Of a stretch of DNA of 64,000 bases, positions 58,392 to 64,000 are shown piece after piece (positions within the stretch are counted from its first letter, which is position 1; each line of letters opens with the position of its first letter). Source of the DNA: Pratylenchus scribneri (Eukaryota > Nematoda > Chromadorea > Rhabditida > Pratylenchidae); assembly GCA_030063045.1 (NCBI GenBank), contig JAQSEB010000019.1, positions 1,860,001 through 1,924,000 on the forward strand, given 5' to 3'. A program made the translations under genes and the position numbers. The notes beneath the pieces are model-generated. The model was not told where the DNA came from. It saw only the letters and a list, made by a program, of their open reading frames with translations, and searched no databases.

Positions 58392-59651
58392 TCACAAAGT
58401 TCTAAGCCTTTTTCTACCATTTCTTTCTGCGTTCTTCTTTTTCTCCTTCAAAAAATACCAATCCATTATTTCTGGTGACATTTTGGCATTCTCAAATTGA
58501 GCCCATTTCTCAACTTTATTTTGCCAAACATCATCCAATGCTTTGTTGGCTCCTTCATCAATATAACATTCCGTATTGATATTTTTGGGAGCATTTTTGG
58601 ATTTAATCAATTCTTTCCAGAAATTATTTGTTTCCTCAATTATCTAAATATTTTCAAAAAAAAATTAATATTTATTTTAATTTTTGAAATAAATTTTAAT
58701 TTTCCGGAATTTTAATTGAAAATTTCCATTTATAATTTTAATATAAAATTCTCATAAAAATAACTTCATGAGCAAATTTACGGCCCAGCTCAGGAATTCT
58801 CCATTGAAAGCGAATTTATTTGGCCCTTTTCCTTCCGGCCTTTTATAATTTCTAAACCATTTTCGTGTATCATCCAAATATCCGGGCATTTCCACCTCCA
58901 CATCCTCAATTTTATTCAATTTTTTGGCCAATTTATCCGTAACATCAATTGCCACCAATTTCCAATCCGTTTCATCATCGTCCAACATCCCTAAAATACC
59001 CAATATTTTCACTTGAATAACTGAACCGGTTGGATGAATCTAACAAAAATATTAAATAAAAAATAATAATTAATTTTTAGTTAATTCACTCTTGATCCAA
59101 TTTCGACCACATCAATTGGGTCATTGTCACCAATGGCTTTGGTGTATTTATTCTCTTTTTGTGGGTCTTCCCAAGTTTGTGGCAATGCCCCATAATTCCA
59201 AATGTATCCTTTGAATGGGTAAATGTTGCGCACAAATCGCACTTCCCCTTCCGTCCCCTTGACAATATCCTGTCGAATTGGTGACATTTGCTCTTTGGTT
59301 GACATTTCCATTTTTGCTTGACTCCATCTTGGTATTTCCACTACCATATTGAACAAATTGTTCTTTTCATCAGCATATAGGGAAAATCATGCCATGGAGA
59401 AATAAATTTGTCATCATCCGTCTTTTTGATGAATACTCGATAATTTGGCGTATAAAGTTGACCTTTTTCCACTGCTTCATATTTTTGAGGGAATTTATGG
59501 CCGGTAAAATAGATATTAGGGCGAGTAAAGCTAAAAATTGAGTGGAGAGAGGCATTTTGGATAATATTAAATGAAAATTGCCTTTTTCGTCTTTAAATTC
59601 TGAATTTCTCCACGTGCTTTTATTGATTACATTTGGAAAATGCCGGCCCAT
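58392..59651 (-). CDS. pyp-1: inorganic pyrophosphatase, eukaryotic family I (one frameshift)
   Basis: Exons 59651-59614, 59530-59090, 59039-58782 and 58643-58392 give about 329 residues. Motifs: [56 protein letters not shown], the active-site [24 protein letters not shown], and [15 protein letters not shown]. Hydrolyses pyrophosphate, pulling biosynthesis forward. One base is missing at GGG 59380-59382 (HDFP to YADEK), so the frame breaks there. Exon 2 length is consistent with exactly one missing base. The first exon is the least certain; an alternative start at the internal ATG would read as a signal peptide in another frame. Confidence 0.88.
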
Positions 59652-59740
59652 TTTTGGTTAATTTTAGGCAATGAAAAATGAAAATGGGAATGGATGGCCA
59701 ATGCCGGCCCATTTTGGTTAATTGTGGCCAATAGAATTGT
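59640..59740. repeat. short direct duplication at the pyrophosphatase 5' end
   Basis: ATGCCGGCCCATTTT(T)GGTTAATT, followed by GGCAATG or GGCCAAT, occurs twice about 60 bp apart, spanning the start codon of the pyrophosphatase gene. Confidence 0.6.
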
Positions 59741-60947
59741 CGGAAATGGGAATTGAATTCAGTAGATCAGGCGAAACATAAATCGGAATTGCTCTTCCCT
59801 CCCTCTTCAAACTCCTTTATTCAAATAATATTTTTATTCCAGTTCCAGTCAATGGCCCATGCGCAAGCGGCAATTTTTTGCCCCTCTTCATTTCAGCCTT
59901 CACCATGGAAAACGAGAATAAATTTTGAATTTGAAATCCATCAATTTCGCATTAAAAATCACGTTTTCATCGATTAATTTAATTTCATCTGATCTTCAGC
60001 AATTTCGGCATTATTTCTTTGTTTTTCCTCTTGCAAATTCAAATGGATTTATTAATGATTGATAAATGGAAAAAATTAATTCTCAAATAAAATGGAATGG
60101 CCTCATTTATTAGAATTTTGAAATTGATATTGAAATTTAGAGAAGCTAAAAGTCGGGATTTCACAATATTCAGTTTTCCGTTATTGAAAAAACGTCGGTT
60201 TTCGGTTTCGGTTTCTTCTCTTCTCGGTAAATTTGAATAAAAATTCTCAATATCGTTTTTAATTGGCATCGCTCAAACTTAAATCAAATTTGAACTACAT
60301 TTTTTGAAAACAGAATCTTTCCGGAAAGATTGTTTCCTGTTAGATTCTTTCTGGAGAAGTTAATTAAATCTTTCGGGAAAACTCAATTAAAAAAGAATCT
60401 ACGTCCCAACTTACATATCTAATTTCAAATAAAATTAAATTAGTATTTGACTTATTGTGGACATGACCCTGGACGAAGAAATTTTAATTATTTTGATGAA
60501 TGATTTGATTGATAATGATAACAATTCTTAATTTTCCAAATGGAATTGCATAAAATAAAATTTAATTACCTATTAAATTCAATTCAATTCATCCTAAATT
60601 TTTTATTCAAACTAAACTAATTGATATTGGGCAAATGGCAGCCGAGATGTTTCATTCATACTATGGGGTAGAATTGTGTTAAAAAGATCATTTCCAGGTA
60701 CATTATTTCTCACTCAAAATGAACTCTTTTTTGGCCGGATGCATTTTGAATTATTTATTCAACTTTTTATTAATTTAAATCCACTCATTTCATCGCACTT
60801 TTGGTTCATTAATTAATTATTCAACTGCTTCAAATTCATACTTGGACTTGATCGCCACGATGGTACATTCTAAAGTACAAACCTACTTAAAGTCGAAATA
60901 TTTTTGCAATAAATCCATTATAATTTACTCTTCAAAAGTTATAAAAA
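59741..60947. other. intergenic upstream of xylanase
   Basis: About 1.2 kb without a visible gene. Confidence 0.5.
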
Positions 60948-62700
60948 ATGTTTTTCCCATTTATTTTTGCTTTTGCCATCATTTTGTTGACAGAACAAAA
61001 TTCAGTGAATTGCGCAACGGGGTACATCAATTTGGCCGGAGTGCGTCAGACGATCCAAGGTTTTGGTGCGTCCAGTGCATGGCAGGGAAAAGTGTCCGAA
61101 AATGGCATGAATTCGCTGTTAGTTAATGGTTTTTAAGTGTTACGACAATTGAGGATAGAATAGTCTAGTGTCAGGGTGATAATAAAGTTGGGTAAATTTA
61201 TATATAGCATTTTATTGGGCATAAAATTAGCTATGAAATGATATCAAAAACATTTTCTAATATTAGATATTTATTATTTACTGATGGGTTATAGCCAAAA
61301 AACCCACCGATTTAATTAAATTGTATTTTTGACCGTTTATGTACATAAGTCAAATATCCAACATTGGTCAACGCTTTTGAGATAAATTTGCAGCCAATTT
61401 TATGCCTTATAAAATGTTATATAAATTAATCCACCAACTTAATTATCATCGAATTCCTCATTGTTTTACAGCCGTTTTTATAAATCATATATTGTTGTTG
61501 TGTAATTTTGACAATATTTTGAATTAATTTAAAATAATTATTATCTTTTTTTTTTAAATTTTTTGTGAATATTTTAAGTTTTTCCAATGGAAATAATAAT
61601 CAAATTGGATTATCAATTATTCGCCTTCGAATTGATCCAAACAAAAATTGGGCTTCCGAAATTTCCAACGCCCAGGGTGCATCAAAACGCGGAGCCCAAG
61701 TGATGGCAACACCGTGGACTGCCCCAGCATGGATGAAAACAAACAATAATGTGAACGGTGGTTCACTCAAAACCGACCAATATCAGGCCTATGCCGACTA
61801 TTTGAACAGTTTTGTGAAGGAATTGAAGAATAATGGCGTTGCATTGTATGCAATTTCCGTACAAAATGAACCGGATATTAAAGTGGAATATGAATCAATG
61901 GATTGGACTCCAAGCCAAATGGTCACATTCCTCAAAAATTATGGCTCACGAATAACGGGAACTAAAATAATGGCCGCCGAATCATTCCAATTCAGGAAGG
62001 ACATTACGGATGCAATTTTGGTGAAATAAATTAAAATATTGAATTTAAATGTGGAATCATTTTTAGAATGATTCAACGGCAGCATCTAAAGTGGTCATTA
62101 TCGCCGGACATATTTATGGTGGTGGGTTGGCAAATTATGCTTTGGCCAAGCAAAAGGGCAAACAAGTTTGGATGACGGAACATTACAATGATGGGAATAA
62201 TTGGGCGAGTTGTATGCTGACGGCAAAGGAAATACACGACGCAATGACCGTAGCCGAGTATAATGCATATTTACTGTGGTGGTTCAAGGATGACAAAAAT
62301 TTGGGTCCAATTGATGGGAACGGGAATCCAACAATGCGTGGCTTCGTGATTGGTCAATGGGCCAAATATGTTCGACCAGGCTTTGTTCGGGTGGATGCAA
62401 CCTACAATCCAAGTAATGGAATCTATGTCAGTGCCTTTAAAAATGGAAATAAGGTTGGTGGGAATTATATTTTTAAATTTGAATTGTCCTTAAAAGGTTG
62501 TGATTGTTGCGGTCAATACCGGTGGATCGTCGGTCAGCCAACAATTCAGCATTAACGGTGGAACAATTCCAACATCGTTCACTCCACATATTTCATCGAA
62601 AAGCAAAAAGATTTCGAATGAGGCAAATGTGAATGTGGCCAATGGATCATTTACATATTCCCTGCAAGCACAAAGTGTGACCACATTTGTGTCAAATTGA
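60948..62700 (+). CDS. secreted GH30 (subfamily 8-like) glucuronoxylanase
   Basis: Exons 60948-61117, 61579-62020, 62067-62453 and 62497-62700 give 400 residues. Residues 1-24 are a signal peptide (PFIFAFAIILLTEQ). The (beta/alpha)8 barrel starts RQTIQGFGASSAWQG. The catalytic acid/base Glu is in YAISVQNEPD and the nucleophile Glu in VWMTEHY. C-terminal beta-side domain: KYVRPGFVRVDAT, YVSAFKNGNK and LQAQSVTTFVSN. Motifs closely follow bacterial XynC-type enzymes that cut glucuronoxylan at glucuronic-acid branches. Related endoxylanases are known in Meloidogyne and Radopholus. The donor CT|GTTAGT in exon 1 was chosen because it alone restores the SLFSNGNNNQIGLSII core. Intron 1 (461 nt) holds a MITE. 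Confidence 0.95.
61177..61448. mobile_element. MITE inside xylanase intron 1
   Basis: Left TGATAATAAAGTTGGGTAAATTTATATATAGCATTTTATTGGGCATAAAATT pairs with the reverse complement of the right (AATTTTATGCCTTATAAAATGTTATATAAATTAATCCACCAACTTAATTATCA). About 272 bp, arms about 52 bp. It accounts for most of the unusually long first intron. Confidence 0.75.
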
Positions 62701-63174
62701 TTGAAATTGATGAGGAAAATGGACAAGAAGAATTGAAATAATAATATATTGAAAAAATTATGAAATATTTCGGTTTTCCTAAAATCAGAAATTGTTTTCC
62801 TATATTCCATTTTTTGCATTAAAATGACTTAATAATAAATAGAATTTTAGATTAATTAATTCTATCCTTCGCTAGTATATTTTGTACTTTTTTGAAAAAT
62901 TTATCCAGAGAGAAAAATTGTGAAAATGAAAGGAATAATGGAAAATTGTTAAAAAAGAAAAAAGACAAAAATGATTCGGGAAATATTAAAGAATTAGTGA
63001 ATGAAAAATGAAAAAAATATAAATCGTAAAGACATCAGCAAAATCAGATTCGTTTACAAAACATGAAAAAAGTCTTATTAAATATAAAAAATAAATTATC
63101 ATCACAATTTAATTTTGTTAAATATTTCCACTTTTATTTAATGCTCATTCTTCAAGGCATATTCATATTCACAC
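62701..63174. other. intergenic between convergent genes
   Basis: No gene seen. It contains the pre-insertion 3' end of the gene interrupted by the next element. Confidence 0.5.
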
Positions 63175-63677
63175 TAGGGTTGCGCCCCCGCAGTGCGGGG
63201 GCGGGTTGTGCGGGGGTCGGGGTTTGCGGGGTTGGCACTTGCGGGGACGGGTTCGGGGGTGACCCCTTGCGGGGGCCCCCGCGGGGATCCCCGCGGGGGC
63301 GGGGGTAGCGTAAATTTTTTAAAAAGCCACATTTTTCAAATAAAAAATTTTTTTGAAGAAAAATTTCATCCAAAAATGGCCGCGCAGCGAAAAATTTTAC
63401 CTAAAAATAGCCTCGCAGAGAAAAATTTTAATAAAAAATTTTAATATCCTACAAAAATTTGGTCAACATTTCCCTATCGAACCCCATTTTCCTTGAAAAA
63501 TCCAATAATATGGGGTGCATGTTCACCCCCGCGGGGGTGCGGGGGCGCGGGGGTGGCTCTTGCGGGGATGCGGGGGCGCGGGGGTGGCATATGCGGGGGT
63601 AGGGTCGGGGGTGAAACCCAAAAAGTGCGGGGATCCCCGTCGGGGGTGGCCCCCGCGGGTGCGGGGGCGCAACCCTA
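63175..63677. mobile_element. GC-rich hAT-like MITE, 503 bp, 8-bp target duplication
   Basis: Ends TAGGGTTGCGCCCCCGCA and TGCGGGGGCGCAACCCTA are perfect inverted repeats. An 8-bp duplication ATTCACAC flanks it (63167-63174 and 63678-63685). The first and last ~120-150 bp are runs of GGGG/CCCC, in strong contrast to the AT-rich genome. The central AT part carries AATGGCCGCGCAGCGAAAAATTTTA, shared with the element at 57776-58314. Confidence 0.9.
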
Positions 63678-64000
63678 ATTCACACGTCCGCCAATTTGTG
63701 AACAATGTGTTGAATTGTGCTTCAATTTATTTGGAATCTAGGAAAAGAAGAAAAAATATGAATTTTAATTATTTTAAAAATAAATTTTTAACCTTTTCAT
63801 TTTCCATAAATCCCACAAAAAGAGTACAATATTTTTTATTCGCCTCTATAATCGGTGCCAAAAGATTGTCCAAATTTTTGGGTTTATTTTTCTCTTTTTC
63901 ATCCCAAACATAATAATAACAATCCAATAAAATTTGATGCCGTCGATTTAATTTGACCGAATATGCTGCAAAAAATTGACTGGGTCTCATCCAATTTTCT
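63675..64000 (-). CDS. partial gene, 3' end, truncated by a MITE-supplied stop
   Basis: Two exons are visible: >64000-63793 and 63737-63675 (phase 0). The first reads SQFFAAYSVKLNRRHQILLD and continues through NLLAPIIEANKKYCTLF. The second reads IPNKLKHNSTHCSQIGGRVN then TAG. That TAG is the terminal TAG of the MITE at 63175-63677. Removing the element and one target copy would give four more codons (MNMP) before TGA. The 5' part lies outside the window; no family recognised. Confidence 0.6.

Noticed and set aside
1..64000. tRNA or rRNA genes
   Set aside because: Scanned by eye for paired A/B-box and T-loop motifs (GGTTCGAATCC-like); none formed a credible cloverleaf.

Overview
This window is nuclear DNA of a plant-parasitic nematode, most likely a tylenchid close to root-knot nematodes (Meloidogyne). 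The evidence is the mix of genes on AT-rich DNA with many 35-60 nt introns. Three enzymes are of bacterial type but carry eukaryotic introns: a class-I-like glutamine synthetase (36.9-39.1 kb), a PL3 pectate lyase (48.7-49.6 kb) and a GH30 glucuronoxylanase (60.9-62.7 kb). Nematode-specific secreted families are also present (DB module, C6 domain, Kunitz, ShKT-like). The genus is an inference; no rRNA or other marker gene is in the window.

Layout. 0-24 kb is dominated by small, fast-evolving secreted genes: a two-exon Cys protein, a Gly-rich protein, a thrombospondin/mucin-like Thr-repeat protein, a DB-module protein, a secreted ankyrin-repeat protein and several Cys-rich peptides. Among them sit a small heat-shock protein and a GT31 glycosyltransferase. 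24-28 kb is nearly gene-free and full of inverted-repeat elements and homopolymers. 29-31.6 kb holds a divergent G-protein alpha subunit with two alternative last exons. 33-41 kb holds two C6-domain secreted proteins flanking the glutamine synthetase. 41-50 kb is a dense conserved block: phosphatidylserine decarboxylase, a four-TM protein, a cytochrome P450, IFT57 and the pectate lyase. 51-59.7 kb holds a two-Kunitz protein, an M13 peptidase with an in-frame stop, and inorganic pyrophosphatase. The xylanase follows, and the window ends in a partial gene whose stop codon is supplied by an inserted transposable element.

Mobile DNA. At least ten non-autonomous terminal-inverted-repeat elements can be read by eye. 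Three have perfect 8-bp target duplications and YARNG-type ends (hAT-like). One of these is extremely G/C-rich.

Sequence quality. Five genes need a one-base correction, mostly at short homopolymers. This suggests residual indel errors in the assembly, so pseudogene calls are made with caution. I rebuilt exon structures by hand from GT/GC...AG sites and reading phase; every multi-exon gene below closes in frame unless stated. The shared theme is secretion and host interaction (cell-wall enzymes, mucin, Kunitz, Cys-rich and ankyrin proteins) beside ordinary housekeeping genes; there is no operon-like cluster.
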